64,000 nt of DNA from Bacteroidales bacterium (GCA_017554325.1 JAFZIP010000002.1:40832-104831), one strand, 5' to 3'. Counted from the stretch's first letter, positions 28,428 through 37,887 are shown. A program made the numbers and translations. The notes: a model not told the origin generated them from the sequence alone.

Positions 28428-29078
28428 ATGATGACCGACAATTATCTTTTATTAGGAGCTAAGAAAAAACTGATCGAGGAACTTCGCCAAAAAGGCATTA
28501 CGGACGAGCGGGTGCTGGCCGCTTTCGACAAGGTGGAACGGCACCGTTTTGTGGAGTCGTTTCTTTGGGACAAGGCCTACGAGAACAAGGCTCTGAAGCT
28601 GATGAACGGGCAGACCATCTCGCATCCCTACACCGTTGCGTTCCAGTCGCAGCTGCTGCAAGTGCAGCCGGGCGACAAAGTCTTGGAGATCGGCACGGGC
28701 TCTGGGTTCCAGGCGGCTATCCTCAGCGCCATGGGCGCACGCGTGTTCTCCGTCGAACGCCAACAGCAACTGCACCTGAGTGCCAAGCGCCTGCTTGAGA
28801 AACTGGATGACCGCATCGTGCTCTACTACGGCGATGGATTCCAAGGCTATCCCAGATTCGCCCCTTACTCGAAAATCATCGTCACGTGCGGTGCTCCGGA
28901 GGTCCCCGCTGCCCTTTTGCAACAATTGGCCGTGGGCGGCATCATGGTCATCCCCGTGGGCGACGAGTCGCATACGATGAGGCGCATCGTCAAAGTTGAT
29001 GACAACCAATATGACGAGGAAACCTTCGGAGACTTTCTCTTCGTCCCCATGCTGAAAGAACGGGTTAACGTAAAGTGA
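28428..29078 (+). CDS. pcm: Protein-L-isoaspartate O-methyltransferase
   Basis: A 216-residue enzyme that methylates L-isoaspartyl residues so that damaged proteins can be repaired. The SAM-binding motif LEIGTGSGFQAAIL, the substrate motif NGQTISHPYTVAFQ and VTCGAPEVPAALLQQL are all characteristic. It follows rhuM after 39 bases but is a housekeeping gene of the ancestral backbone. Confidence 0.95.
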   Translation: MMTDNYLLLGAKKKLIEELRQKGITDERVLAAFDKVERHRFVESFLWDKAYENKALKLMNGQTISHPYTVAFQSQLLQVQPGDKVLEIGTGSGFQAAILSAMGARVFSVERQQQLHLSAKRLLEKLDDRIVLYYGDGFQGYPRFAPYSKIIVTCGAPEVPAALLQQLAVGGIMVIPVGDESHTMRRIVKVDDNQYDEETFGDFLFVPMLKERVNVK

Positions 29079-29094
29079 ACAGGGACAGGGGGCA

Positions 29095-29206
29095 GTTATC
29101 AGTCTTCAGTTTAAAAACTAAGAAATTAAGAAGTTAAGATGTTAATGGATTATTCTCAATTCCCAATACTCTCTAAACTATAAACTATAAACTCTAAACT
29201 ATCATC
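29095..29206. repeat. Simple-sequence gap before the nucleotidyltransferase gene
   Basis: Repeated AAACTATAAACT and AAGAAATTAAG units and a TTCTCAATTC block. No hairpin or clear promoter is visible. Confidence 0.45.
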
Positions 29207-29917
29207 ATGACATCCGCATTAATATTCGCCGCCGGCTTGGGCACACGCCTCTATCCGCTCACCGCCAACCGCCCCAAAGCGCTGGTTGAGTATGAGGGCA
29301 AAACCTTGTTGGAGCATGTTCTTGACAAGATAGTCGCAGCTGGAATTCACGATATTGTGGTCAATGTGCACCACTTCCCAGACCAGATCATAGACTTTCT
29401 GAAGGCACATCCCAAGGACGCCCGTGTGCGAGTGTCGGACGAGCGCGCGTATCTGCGCGACACTGCGGGAGGCCTCAAGTTCGCCTCACCGCTTTTCGCG
29501 AATAGCGATCACGTGTTGTTGCACAATGTGGATATCCTCTCTTCCATTGACCTGAAGAAACTTGTGGAACATCATATAACCTCCGGCGCCGACGCCACGC
29601 TCGCGGTACGCGACCGCAGCACCGCACGTTACCTGCTCTTCGATCCCGACGACCTGTCGCTTTGCGGCTGGAGGAACGTGCAAACAGGTGAGGAAATTCT
29701 GTCCCGGAATCTTCCGAATGCTGTATCTCTGGCGTTCAGCGGTATCCATGTAGTGAATCGGAAAGTTATTAACAATCTGCCCACTGTGGAAAAGAGTTCC
29801 ATTGTACCATTTTATGTTCAAGAGGCCGGAAAATTAAGCATCCAAGGCTATTGGCACCAAGAAGGTAGCTGGTTGGATGTCGGGAAGTATAAAGATTTTT
29901 GTAATATTTTGAAATAA
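29207..29917 (+). CDS. Sugar-1-phosphate nucleotidyltransferase
   Basis: The 236-residue protein has the nucleotidyltransferase start (AAGLGTRLYPLT, then RPKALVEY), a metal-binding aspartate in HNVDILSSID and the lysine-containing end (WLDVGKYKDF). It resembles MurNAc-1-phosphate uridylyltransferase or HddC/RmlA-like enzymes that make NDP-sugars for cell-wall recycling or surface glycans. No kinase partner (such as AmgK) is next to it, so the sugar cannot be assigned. Confidence 0.85.
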   Translation: MTSALIFAAGLGTRLYPLTANRPKALVEYEGKTLLEHVLDKIVAAGIHDIVVNVHHFPDQIIDFLKAHPKDARVRVSDERAYLRDTAGGLKFASPLFANSDHVLLHNVDILSSIDLKKLVEHHITSGADATLAVRDRSTARYLLFDPDDLSLCGWRNVQTGEEILSRNLPNAVSLAFSGIHVVNRKVINNLPTVEKSSIVPFYVQEAGKLSIQGYWHQEGSWLDVGKYKDFCNILK

Positions 29918-30103
29918 AAGTGTTTATATTTAATTCTGATTCGTTTTCAGAGTTTTTTGATTACACTTTTTTTTTGAAAAATCAAGGGTGTTAGGGCTGT
30001 TTTTTTAACTTTTTTTTGTTCATTTTTGCAGTCAGGAAAAACGAATAAGAGGAAATTGTTAATAACCTCTTTTATAGTGAAATATGAAATAGATTGATTG
30101 CGT

Positions 30104-31552
30104 ATGGATAAAATTACCCGGGATTATGTTCAGATTTGGCAGAATTGCCTGCACACGATAGCCGATATTGTTGGAGACGATGCATACGAAACCTGGTTTG
30201 CACCTATAGTGCCGGTTTCGTTGGAAGACAACACTTTGGTTTTGCAGTTGCCAAGTCACCTCTACTATGAATTTTTAGAGGAACACTATGTGAAAGTGTT
30301 GAAGAGCGTGATCCGGAAGGAGCTGGGGCAGTCAGGCAAACTCAAGTATCGCATCTTGATGGAGAAACAGGAGGATCCGCAGAAGGCAAAGACCATCACG
30401 CTGCCTTCCCACCACCGTCCTGCCGTGAGCAACCCGCCCACGTTGGCTCCTATCGATGTCTATAATACCTCGAACAAGGAAATTCCCGACCCATTCGTCC
30501 TGCCCGGCATCCAGAAGCATAAGATTCCATCCAACCTGATTGACACGCTGACCTTTGACAACTATGTGGAAGGCGATTGCAACCGACTGGCGCGTTCTGC
30601 CGGCTGGGCCATCGCGCAGGCACCCGGACAAACCTCCTTCAACCCCCTGTTCATCTATTCGGATGTGGGTTTGGGCAAGACGCACCTGGTGAACGCCATC
30701 GGCATTCAGACCAAAATCAATTTCCCTGACAAAACCGTGGTGTACGTCAGTTCGGACACCTTCTACCAGCAATATATCGAGGCTATCAAGAACAAGAACG
30801 TGCCAGACTTCATCTGGTTCTACCAGTCGGTGGACATGTTGATTATCGACGATATCCAGTTTATTTCCGGCGGCAAGGCCAAAACGCAGGAGGCTTTCTT
30901 CCACATCTTCAACTCCTTGCATCAGAAGGGCAAGCAGATTATCATCACCTCCGACAAGTCCCCGGTGGAGATCTCGGGCTTCGAGCCCCGTCTGCTGAAC
31001 CGCTTCAAATGGGGCTTGACGGCTGATTTGCAGGTGCCGGATCTGGAGACGCGTATCGCCATCATCAACAAGAAACTGGAAAACAACGGCATCAGCTTCC
31101 CGAAGGAGGTGGTGGACTATTTGGCGTTGTGCATCACGTCCAACACCCGTGAGCTGGAAGGAGCCATGATTGCCATTTTGGCCCAAGCTTCCCTGAATCA
31201 CAAGGCCATTACCGTGGAACTGGCCAAGGAGATGGTGGACAAGTATGTGAAAACCAATGCCAAGGAAATCTCCATTGAATACATCCAGAAGATCATCTGC
31301 GATTATTTCAAGATTTCCACTGATGCCATCAATGCCAAGACCCGCAAGCGCGAAATTGTGCAGGCCCGCCAATTGAGCATGTATTTTGCCCGTAAATACA
31401 CCAAACTCCCGCTCTCCATTATCGGGGCGTATTGCGGGAACAAGGACCATGCCACCGTTCTGCACGCATGCCGAACTGTCAATAACTTGTATGAGACGGA
31501 CAAAAAAATGAAGCTTTATGTGGATGATATCGACATGAAGATGAAGCTGTGA
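30104..31552 (+). CDS. dnaA: Chromosomal replication initiator DnaA
   Basis: A 482-residue DnaA. Domain I is at the start (WQNCLHTIADIVGDDAYETW), then a linker. The AAA+ domain has Walker A (DVGLGKTHLVNAIG), Walker B (MLIIDDIQFISG) and sensor regions. The C-terminal DNA-binding signature is GNKDHATVLHACRTVNNL. I chose the ATG at 30104 over a TTG two codons earlier. The 186-base upstream gap is T-rich, and I could not find a cluster of TTATCCACA boxes, so no origin is called here. Confidence 0.97.
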   Translation: MDKITRDYVQIWQNCLHTIADIVGDDAYETWFAPIVPVSLEDNTLVLQLPSHLYYEFLEEHYVKVLKSVIRKELGQSGKLKYRILMEKQEDPQKAKTITLPSHHRPAVSNPPTLAPIDVYNTSNKEIPDPFVLPGIQKHKIPSNLIDTLTFDNYVEGDCNRLARSAGWAIAQAPGQTSFNPLFIYSDVGLGKTHLVNAIGIQTKINFPDKTVVYVSSDTFYQQYIEAIKNKNVPDFIWFYQSVDMLIIDDIQFISGGKAKTQEAFFHIFNSLHQKGKQIIITSDKSPVEISGFEPRLLNRFKWGLTADLQVPDLETRIAIINKKLENNGISFPKEVVDYLALCITSNTRELEGAMIAILAQASLNHKAITVELAKEMVDKYVKTNAKEISIEYIQKIICDYFKISTDAINAKTRKREIVQARQLSMYFARKYTKLPLSIIGAYCGNKDHATVLHACRTVNNLYETDKKMKLYVDDIDMKMKL

Positions 31553-31594
31553 TTTTTTTCGATTTTAGGTGTTGCGTATCTGAATAATATTATT

Positions 31595-31602
31595 TATCTT
31601 TG
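31595..31602 (+). promoter_or_regulatory. Promoter for recJ
   Basis: TATCTTTG with a TTG 20 bases upstream (31572-31574). This fits the Bacteroidota -33/-7 pair well. It ends 23 bases before the ATG at 31626. Confidence 0.65.
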
Positions 31603-31625
31603 CCGCTGGCAAAAAAAGTTCTATT

Positions 31626-33401
31626 ATGACAAAACGGTGGATATGCAACGAACTCCCTGATAATGCCGCTGTGGAAAGGTTGGCAACGCGCTTGTCCATA
31701 GAGAAACCACTGGCGGCGTTGCTGATTCAAAGAGGCATCAACACGCCCGAGGCGGCTGAGGATTTCTTCAACCCCGACATCAGCAAACTGCACAACCCTT
31801 TCCTGATGAAGGACATGGACAAGGCGGTCAAACGTCTGTCCGACGCCATCATCGACAACCAGAAAATCCTCGTTTACGGCGACTATGACGTGGACGGGAC
31901 CTCCGCCGTTGCCCTGCTGTACTCCTTCCTTTGCGAAATCATAGGGTCCGACTCCAAAAACCTTGTCGAGTATTACGTGCCCGACCGCTATTCCGAAGGC
32001 TACGGCATCTCCGAACAGGGCGTGGAATACTGCCGAGACAATAATGTGAACTTGCTGATTTCCCTTGACTGCGGCATCAAAGCCAATGACAAAGTGGAAC
32101 TTGCCAACAAATACGGTATTGATGTCATTGTATGCGATCACCATCTGGAGGGCGATGAACTTCCTCCGGCGGTCGCCATTCTCGACCCCAAACGCAAAGA
32201 CTGCCCCTATCCCTATAAAGAACTTTCGGGCTGTGGCGTGGGCTTCAAGCTGATTCAGGGCTATTGTCAGAAATTCAAATTGCCTGACCAGCTGTGGCTT
32301 TCCCGTATGGACCTGGTGGCTATCAGTATCGCGTCCGACATCGTGGCCATCACTGGAGAAAACAGAATCCTGGCCCATTTCGGCCTCGAAATCATCAATA
32401 AATTCCCCCGGGTGGGTATCAAATCCATCTTGGATCAGGCAGGCATCAAATTGCATTATCCATTCAAGGAGGAAACCATTTTCTCCCGTGTCATATCCAT
32501 CTCCGACCTTGTTTTCTACGTTGGGCCGCGTATCAATGCCGCCGGCAGAATGAAGAGCGGCCGCGAGTCGGTCAGACTCTTTATCAGCGAGGACGAGTAC
32601 AAATCTGTTGACATCGGCAAACGGATCAATACCCTCAACGAGGAACGCAAGGAGCAGGACCGCAATGCCACGGAAGAGGCAATCCACACGATTCGCACGT
32701 CGCATGAATATATCAACCGGAAGAGCATTGTCATCTACAACCCCAACTGGTTCAAGGGCATCATCGGGATTGTGGCTTCCCGTCTCGTGGAGGTCTTCTA
32801 TAAGCCGACTATTGTCCTGACCAAGTCTTCCGACGGCCTCATTACCGGTTCTGCCCGCTCGGTGAAGGAGTTCAATATCTACGATGGCATTGATTATTGC
32901 TCCGATTTGTTGGAGCACTTCGGTGGGCATAAGTTCGCTGCAGGTCTCTCCATGAAGGAGGAAAATCTGGAGGAATTCATTGAGAAATTCGAACAGTATG
33001 TGAGCGATAATCTGGAAGAATCCTCGTTTGTGCCGGAGATCTCCGTGGATATGCCGTTGGATTTGTCAGAAATTACACATGGTTTCCTCAATAATCTGAA
33101 ACGTTTTGCACCGTTCGGTCCGGGCAACATGGAACCGATTTTCCAATCCAACAACGTGGTTGACGAGGGTGTGGCCCGTATTGTCGGCGACAAGCACCTC
33201 AAAGCGCGTGTGCAGTATCCCGACAGAGTGGTCAAGCCAATCGACGTGATTGCCTTTAACCAGAAGGATAAGCTGGAGATGATCAAAGATAACAAGACAT
33301 TCGATGTCCTGTATCATGTGGAGGAAAATGTGTGGAACAATGTGGTGAATATCCAGCTGAATGTGAAGGATATCCGTCCGAGCAATGCCAACGAGCAGTA
33401 A
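31626..33401 (+). CDS. recJ: Single-stranded-DNA-specific exonuclease RecJ
   Basis: A 591-residue RecJ, a 5'-3' ssDNA exonuclease in recombination and mismatch repair. The DHH-family metal motifs are present: GDYDVDGTSAV, SLDCGIKAND, VCDHHLEGDELPPAV and GVGFKLIQ. DHHA1 follows (GPRINAAGRMKSG, SARSVKEFNIYDGI, GGHKFAAGLSM), with an OB-like end. It has its own promoter directly after dnaA. Confidence 0.95.
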   Translation: MTKRWICNELPDNAAVERLATRLSIEKPLAALLIQRGINTPEAAEDFFNPDISKLHNPFLMKDMDKAVKRLSDAIIDNQKILVYGDYDVDGTSAVALLYSFLCEIIGSDSKNLVEYYVPDRYSEGYGISEQGVEYCRDNNVNLLISLDCGIKANDKVELANKYGIDVIVCDHHLEGDELPPAVAILDPKRKDCPYPYKELSGCGVGFKLIQGYCQKFKLPDQLWLSRMDLVAISIASDIVAITGENRILAHFGLEIINKFPRVGIKSILDQAGIKLHYPFKEETIFSRVISISDLVFYVGPRINAAGRMKSGRESVRLFISEDEYKSVDIGKRINTLNEERKEQDRNATEEAIHTIRTSHEYINRKSIVIYNPNWFKGIIGIVASRLVEVFYKPTIVLTKSSDGLITGSARSVKEFNIYDGIDYCSDLLEHFGGHKFAAGLSMKEENLEEFIEKFEQYVSDNLEESSFVPEISVDMPLDLSEITHGFLNNLKRFAPFGPGNMEPIFQSNNVVDEGVARIVGDKHLKARVQYPDRVVKPIDVIAFNQKDKLEMIKDNKTFDVLYHVEENVWNNVVNIQLNVKDIRPSNANEQ

Positions 33402-33403
33402 GG

Positions 33404-34045
33404 CTACGGCAGTATCAAATCTTCGATTTTCACTTTAGGAACATAATGGGTGCCGTCTTGGCGATAGTACCTGTGGTCTTCGTTTTCGCTGATTTCTGTG
33501 GTGCGGATGCTCTCACAACCTTTCCCGATGGCCAAGATAAGCAGCGGTTCGCAAGTGAGGCGGAACTCTTCCGTGATGCGTTCTTTGTTGAATGCGCCGA
33601 TGATGATGCCGTTGAACCCCAGTTCCACAGCTTTCAGCAACATGCTTTGCACCGCGATGCCGGCGTCGATGTCCACCAGCTTGTTTTCGGCCACAGTGCT
33701 GCACACGATGATGAAGGCTTCTGGTTCTGTGCCCTGGAGCGGCAGGTGTAGCTCCGGCAGCGCGCCGCCCAACTTGATGTTGGCTAAAACCACGTCTGCA
33801 CCGCTGTCGCGTGTCACTAACTTGAATCGCAGTACTTGCTGGTTGCGTGCCGAGGGGATCTTGTTGTTGACCCCGACAATGCTCTTCAGTGTCTCCAGGC
33901 TCACCACCCTTTGCTTGTCGTAGCCCCGGTGACTGCGGTTTTTCAGCAATAACGTGTCCAAAGACTGCCCAACAGTTTTGATGACGGTCTTTTTCTTGCC
34001 GTTGTGAAATTCATCCAATCTCTTTTCCAAAAAATTATCCGCCAT
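33404..34045 (-). CDS. Nitroreductase-family protein
   Basis: The 213-residue protein shows the FMN-dependent nitroreductase pattern: NRSHRGYDKQRVVSLE near residue 35, PSARNQQVLRFKLVT, DIDAGIAVQSMLLKAVELG and LLILAIGKG. It should bind FMN as a dimer and reduce quinones, nitro compounds or a similar substrate with NAD(P)H. The true substrate is not visible. It converges on recJ with a 2-base gap. Confidence 0.88.
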   Translation of the reverse strand: MADNFLEKRLDEFHNGKKKTVIKTVGQSLDTLLLKNRSHRGYDKQRVVSLETLKSIVGVNNKIPSARNQQVLRFKLVTRDSGADVVLANIKLGGALPELHLPLQGTEPEAFIIVCSTVAENKLVDIDAGIAVQSMLLKAVELGFNGIIIGAFNKERITEEFRLTCEPLLILAIGKGCESIRTTEISENEDHRYYRQDGTHYVPKVKIEDLILP

Positions 34046-34069
34046 CTTGAAATCCAGTGATTATTATCG

Positions 34070-34155
34070 ATAATCTATTATTTCTACCAAGCTCTTGCCC
34101 CTAACGGGGCTGCTCAAGGAAAACTAAATCCCTAATCTCTCGTCTCTAATCTTTA
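34070..34155. repeat. Simple-sequence gap (CTAATCTC-type)
   Basis: A small hairpin (GCCCC TAAC GGGGC, about 34097) and CTAATCTCTCGTCTCTAATC repeats lie between the DUF4270 gene's 3' end and the nitroreductase start. Confidence 0.45.
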
Positions 34156-35469
34156 ATAGCACGTGTACGACAACTCCAATCTCAGCCGTTTGTCGTCGGT
34201 CAACTGGGTGCCGCCGAACATGAGCCGGTTGGCGCGCACGCCCGAACCCTTGACTACCAGATTGATGGAGTTGGACAGGTCGGTGTTTTGCAGGATGAGG
34301 TTCTGCACGTATTTGGTGATGCGGAACCGGTATTCGTGCTTTTGCGCATCGTAATTCCCGCCGAAATAAGAGGTGCTTGTATAATATTCATCGTCAGGGA
34401 GGTACATGATCTTCCCCGTGTTGGCGTTGATGCCTTGGATGGTGATGGAAGTGGGTTGTAACAGATATTGTTCATCGGGGGAGACGTTCGTGATGACCAG
34501 CTCGGCCTTGTTGATGACCACGCGGTTGTTCAGTTCTTTGAAGGCTTGTTGGAGGTGCGGGAACGTGAGACGTGTTTTGACACCGCCCGTGGCTTGCACG
34601 AAGAGGATCTCTTCGCCGATGGCTTGTTGACCGTTCAGGACTTGTTGGACAAAGTCTGGATAGCTGGAGTTCTGGTAGTTGTGTGAGAAGTGGGTGAACC
34701 GTGCGCAATCGCTGTTGCAGGCGAAATCGTACTTCAAATGCGAGCCTGATTCGTTATGGTAGTACAAGGATATGCAGGACAGAGCGCTGGTCATATTGGT
34801 GATGAGCATATAGCCGGTGGAGCCGGTATGGGATAAGGCTTCGATGCAGAGTCCTTTGAAGAATTGCTGGAAGCTGCTGTTGCTGTGCATCTGCGACTGG
34901 TTGTTGAGCAGATATTGGCCAAAGGCCTGCGACAACCGGATGCGGAGGTGCGGATTGTAGGAGTTGGTGTCCACCACGACGTTCGTGTTGGGCTGGATGG
35001 AATATCCGGTCAAGCTGTAGTTAAGCGGGGTGGCGTCGTAGTTGAGCGTGTTGAAGTGGTAATATTTTTCATCGGGGGACAAGCTTTCAGTCAGCCTGTA
35101 CACGCGGATGCCGACGCGCGAGTTGGTGTCGCCGTAGTAGGATGACAATTGGAGCGTCAGCACCACGGAGTCCACCACGGGGTGGGTGCCGAAGTTGACG
35201 GAGGAGCCGCTCAGGGCAAATTGTGTATATATGGTGGCCTTGCTATCCCCGAAAACAGGGTCGTGGAGACTGCCGACGATGTTCGCGGAGAGCTTGTTCG
35301 TCAGGATGGAGTCTTCCAGGAAGGAATAGGCTACGATGGTTGTTGTGTCGTTGAATTCCGTGCCCACCTCGTCGATGAGCCCTAGTCCGATAGATGATGT
35401 CTCGTTCTGGCATGAGGCAAAACAGCCGATGATGGCAGCGAGCAGCGTGACGAAAAAATACTTTTTCAT
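34153..35469 (-). CDS. DUF4270 lipoprotein
   Basis: The 438-residue protein has a lipoprotein signal (MKKYFFVTLLAAIIGCFASCQ) with a cysteine in the lipobox, then ETSSIGLGLI, typical of DUF4270. The rest is beta-rich and ends LRLELSYTCY. DUF4270 proteins are common outer-envelope lipoproteins of Bacteroidota with no defined role. It starts 6 bases after the glycogen-synthase-like gene, so the two form an operon, an association I recall as recurrent in the phylum. Confidence 0.87.
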   Translation of the reverse strand: MKKYFFVTLLAAIIGCFASCQNETSSIGLGLIDEVGTEFNDTTTIVAYSFLEDSILTNKLSANIVGSLHDPVFGDSKATIYTQFALSGSSVNFGTHPVVDSVVLTLQLSSYYGDTNSRVGIRVYRLTESLSPDEKYYHFNTLNYDATPLNYSLTGYSIQPNTNVVVDTNSYNPHLRIRLSQAFGQYLLNNQSQMHSNSSFQQFFKGLCIEALSHTGSTGYMLITNMTSALSCISLYYHNESGSHLKYDFACNSDCARFTHFSHNYQNSSYPDFVQQVLNGQQAIGEEILFVQATGGVKTRLTFPHLQQAFKELNNRVVINKAELVITNVSPDEQYLLQPTSITIQGINANTGKIMYLPDDEYYTSTSYFGGNYDAQKHEYRFRITKYVQNLILQNTDLSNSINLVVKGSGVRANRLMFGGTQLTDDKRLRLELSYTCY

Positions 35470-35475
35470 TGCAGT

Positions 35476-36297
35476 TTATTCAGTTTCGGAGGAGTCAAGC
35501 AGGATTTGGTCGTAGAACTCGTCGTACATGTCCACATAGTTGTCATCGTCCGGGTGTTGCAGGATGGGTTTGCCGGATTGCTCCACGTAGGTGAGGAGTT
35601 TTTTCTTGGTGTCAATTGTGAGGGCTATGGCATCTGCATAATCCACTGCGAGTTGGATGATCTGGTCGTATCCGGGCGATCTGAAATGGGTCAGGCACTT
35701 GCTCGGGATGCCGGTCAGGCGCAGCTTTTTGGCAAAGTTGGCGGAGAATTTCTCCTTGAAGGCGTCGGGCATGATGGAATAGACGATCTTGGTGTCCTGG
35801 AACAGCGGGTTGTCCTTGTAAAGTGTCTTGATGAACAGAGGTACCAGCGCAGAAATCCATCCGCTACAATGGATGATGTCAGGCTCCCAGCCCAACTTGC
35901 GGACGGTTTCCACCACGCCTTTGGCATAGAAGATAGCCCGTGAGTCGTTGTCGGGGTAGAAGTTGCCCTCTTCATCGTAGTAGGGAGTTTTTCTCTTGAA
36001 AAAGTCCTCGCTGTCAATGAAATAAATCTGCATGCGGACGTTCTGCAGGGAGGCCACCTTGATGATTAGCGGGTGGTCGGTGTCCTCGATGATGATATTC
36101 TGTCCCGACAGCCGTATCACCTCGTGGAGCATGTGCCGGTGCTCGTTAACGCATCCGAACTTGGGCATGAATGTGCGGATCTCGTTCTCGCGCTCCTGGA
36201 TGCCTTGGGGAAGGTAACGACAAATGTTGGAAATGTACCCTTCCGGAAAATAGGGGAATATCTCGGGGGTGATGAATAGGACTTTCTTCTGCGCCAT
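35476..36297 (-). CDS. Glycogen/starch synthase N-terminal (GT5) domain protein
   Basis: The 273-residue protein matches only the N-terminal half of glycogen/starch synthases: VLFITPEIFPYFPEGYISN at the start, then DSEDFFKRK, FYAKGVVETVRKLGWEPDIIHCSG. A full GT5 enzyme has about 480 residues with a second Rossmann domain that binds ADP-glucose, and that half is absent. It is therefore unlikely to polymerise glucose by itself and may be regulatory or need a partner. The promoter at 36323-36330 (TATATTTG) supports the ATG at 36297. Confidence 0.83.
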   Translation of the reverse strand: MAQKKVLFITPEIFPYFPEGYISNICRYLPQGIQERENEIRTFMPKFGCVNEHRHMLHEVIRLSGQNIIIEDTDHPLIIKVASLQNVRMQIYFIDSEDFFKRKTPYYDEEGNFYPDNDSRAIFYAKGVVETVRKLGWEPDIIHCSGWISALVPLFIKTLYKDNPLFQDTKIVYSIMPDAFKEKFSANFAKKLRLTGIPSKCLTHFRSPGYDQIIQLAVDYADAIALTIDTKKKLLTYVEQSGKPILQHPDDDNYVDMYDEFYDQILLDSSETE

Positions 36298-36322
36298 TTT
36301 ATGTATAAATTTTTTAAGTCTG

Positions 36323-36330
36323 CAAATATA
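36323..36330 (-). promoter_or_regulatory. -7 element for the GT5-DUF4270 operon
   Basis: TATATTTG followed by CAG on the minus strand, 25 bases before the ATG. Confidence 0.55.
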
Positions 36331-36392
36331 CGATTATTTTTTGAAAAAAAATATTTTTTTTGAAAAATTGATTTGCCATATCAAAAAAAGTG

Positions 36393-36400
36393 TATTTTTG
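36393..36400 (+). promoter_or_regulatory. -7 element for tRNA-Leu
   Basis: TATTTTTG followed by CCGCC, 13 bases before the mature tRNA. A TTTG at 36372-36375 is a possible -33 element. Confidence 0.55.
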
Positions 36401-36413
36401 CCGCCGCAAAAGA

Positions 36414-36497
36414 GCCCAGGTGGTGGAATTGGTAGACACGCTACTTTGAGGGGGTAGTGGGAGTACTCCCGTGCAAGTTCGACTCTTGTCCTGGGCA
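36414..36497 (+). tRNA. tRNA-Leu (GAG)
   Basis: A class II tRNA folds here. The acceptor pairs GCCCAGG with CCTGGGC. The anticodon stem pairs CTACT with GGTAG around the loop TTGAGGG, giving anticodon GAG (reads CUC/CUU). There is a long variable arm (GGGAGTACTCCC), a T arm with GTTCGACTC, and discriminator A. The CCA end is not encoded. Confidence 0.95.
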
Positions 36498-36500
36498 CCG

Positions 36501-36534
36501 AAAAAGAACCTGATTATTCAGGTTCTTTTTTTTT
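36501..36534 (+). terminator. Terminator after tRNA-Leu
   Basis: Perfect arms AAAAAGAACCTGA and its complement with a TTAT loop, running into nine Ts. Confidence 0.9.
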
Positions 36535-36567
36535 ATAACGGATTCTGGCAGAGAGTCTCTCATTTTG

Positions 36568-36575
36568 TATCTTTG
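36568..36575 (+). promoter_or_regulatory. -7 element for the MFS gene
   Basis: TATCTTTG followed by CCG, 22 bases before the ATG at 36598. It rules out an in-frame TTG start at 36565, which overlaps it. Confidence 0.6.
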
Positions 36576-36597
36576 CCGGACGGAAAATGGTGATGAG

Positions 36598-37800
36598 ATG
36601 GAACCGAATGTTAATAAATCAGAACAATTAGAACCTTTGTGGAATGCCAATTATGTCAAGGTTTGGATTGCCAACTTCATGATTTTCTTTTCCTTTATGC
36701 TGTTGACCCCGTTGCTTCCTCTTTACTTGAAGGATACATTTGCCGCCGACAAGCAGATGATTGGCATCGTGCTGTCGGGATATACGCTTCTGGCCCTCTT
36801 GGTTCGTCCGTTCAGCGGATTCTTTGTTGACAGTTTTCCGCGAAAGACGGTTCTGCTGGTGTGCTATGGCTTGTTCAGCATTCTGTTTGGAGGTTATCTG
36901 CTCGCGGGTTCTCTCTTGTTGTTTGCCATTGTGCGTACGCTGCACGGAGCCCCGTTCGGGGCATCCACTGTGTCCAATAGTACAGTGGCTATCGATGTGC
37001 TGCATCCCTCAAGAAGGACGGAAGGGATTGGCTATTACGGACTCAGTAATAATATTGCCTCTGCTATCGCCCCGGCTTTGGCCATTTATATCCTGCAAAT
37101 CACTCGCAATTACGATTTCTTGTTCTGGCTGGCTTTTGTGACATCGGCTATCGGATTTGCTGTCAATGCTTCGCTGAAACTGGAGCCACGTGATCTTGTC
37201 AAGGGGAAACCGAAGATCTCGTTGGATCGTTTTTTCTTGTTGAAAGGTTGGAGCGAGGCGTTGACGATGGTCTGTTTTGCCTTTTCATACGGGGTTTTGG
37301 CCACGTATGTGGCCATATACGGTAAGGAGGAACTCGGCATCAATGGCGGATCGGCTCTCTTTTTCATGCTCTTGTCGGGAGGTCTTATCCTCTCTCGGTT
37401 GGTAGGTGGCCGTTCGTTGCGTCAGGGTAAGATCACTCAAAACGCTGCCGTTGGCGTGTCCGTTTCCCTGTTGGGTTATCTGTTGTTTGCGTCGGTGCAC
37501 AATCCTCTTGGGTATTACGGCGCGGCATTGGTCATCGGTTTGGGAAACGGGCACATGTGGCCCGCCTATCAGAACATGTTCATCAACCTGGCACCGCACA
37601 CCCAACGCGGCACGGCCAACTCTTCTGTGCTTATCAGTTGGGATGTGGGTATGGGATTGGGAATATTGGCAGGTGGTGTCCTGTCAGAACATTTCGGCTA
37701 TCACAGCGCCTTCTGGGCCGCGTGGATAGTGAATGTGCTCGGAGTGGCCGGCTTTTTCGGGTATGTCCGGAACAGTTTTGCGCGCAATAAACTGAGATGA
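36598..37800 (+). CDS. MFS transporter
   Basis: A 400-residue inner-membrane protein with about 12 hydrophobic helices. The helix 2-3 loop carries a variant MFS signature (RPFSGFFVDSFPRKTVLL), and a second GGRSLRQGK loop follows the central linker. These are features of proton-linked major facilitator transporters, with drug or sugar export/import as family roles. The substrate is not evident, and the gene is alone between tRNA-Leu and a lipoprotein operon. Confidence 0.9.
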   Translation: MEPNVNKSEQLEPLWNANYVKVWIANFMIFFSFMLLTPLLPLYLKDTFAADKQMIGIVLSGYTLLALLVRPFSGFFVDSFPRKTVLLVCYGLFSILFGGYLLAGSLLLFAIVRTLHGAPFGASTVSNSTVAIDVLHPSRRTEGIGYYGLSNNIASAIAPALAIYILQITRNYDFLFWLAFVTSAIGFAVNASLKLEPRDLVKGKPKISLDRFFLLKGWSEALTMVCFAFSYGVLATYVAIYGKEELGINGGSALFFMLLSGGLILSRLVGGRSLRQGKITQNAAVGVSVSLLGYLLFASVHNPLGYYGAALVIGLGNGHMWPAYQNMFINLAPHTQRGTANSSVLISWDVGMGLGILAGGVLSEHFGYHSAFWAAWIVNVLGVAGFFGYVRNSFARNKLR

Positions 37801-37846
37801 TTATGACGGAAGGGAAATATATGCATTGACAATTTAATTTTTTTTT

Positions 37847-37854
37847 TATTTTTG
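37847..37854 (+). promoter_or_regulatory. Promoter for the lipoprotein-OmpA operon
   Basis: TATTTTTG with a TTGAC at 37825-37829, giving 19 bases between the TTG and the -7 element. This is close to the Bacteroidota consensus. Confidence 0.65.
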
Positions 37855-37887
37855 CAAAAATTCCTTCCCTAATTAAAACAACATGAT

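Noticed and set aside
26939..29078. Complete type I restriction-modification system
   Set aside because: Only an internally deleted hsdM and rhuM are present; no hsdS or hsdR is found before pcm.
29918..30103. Replication origin upstream of dnaA
   Set aside because: The gap is T-rich, but I found no cluster of TTATCCACA-like boxes on either strand, so no origin is claimed.
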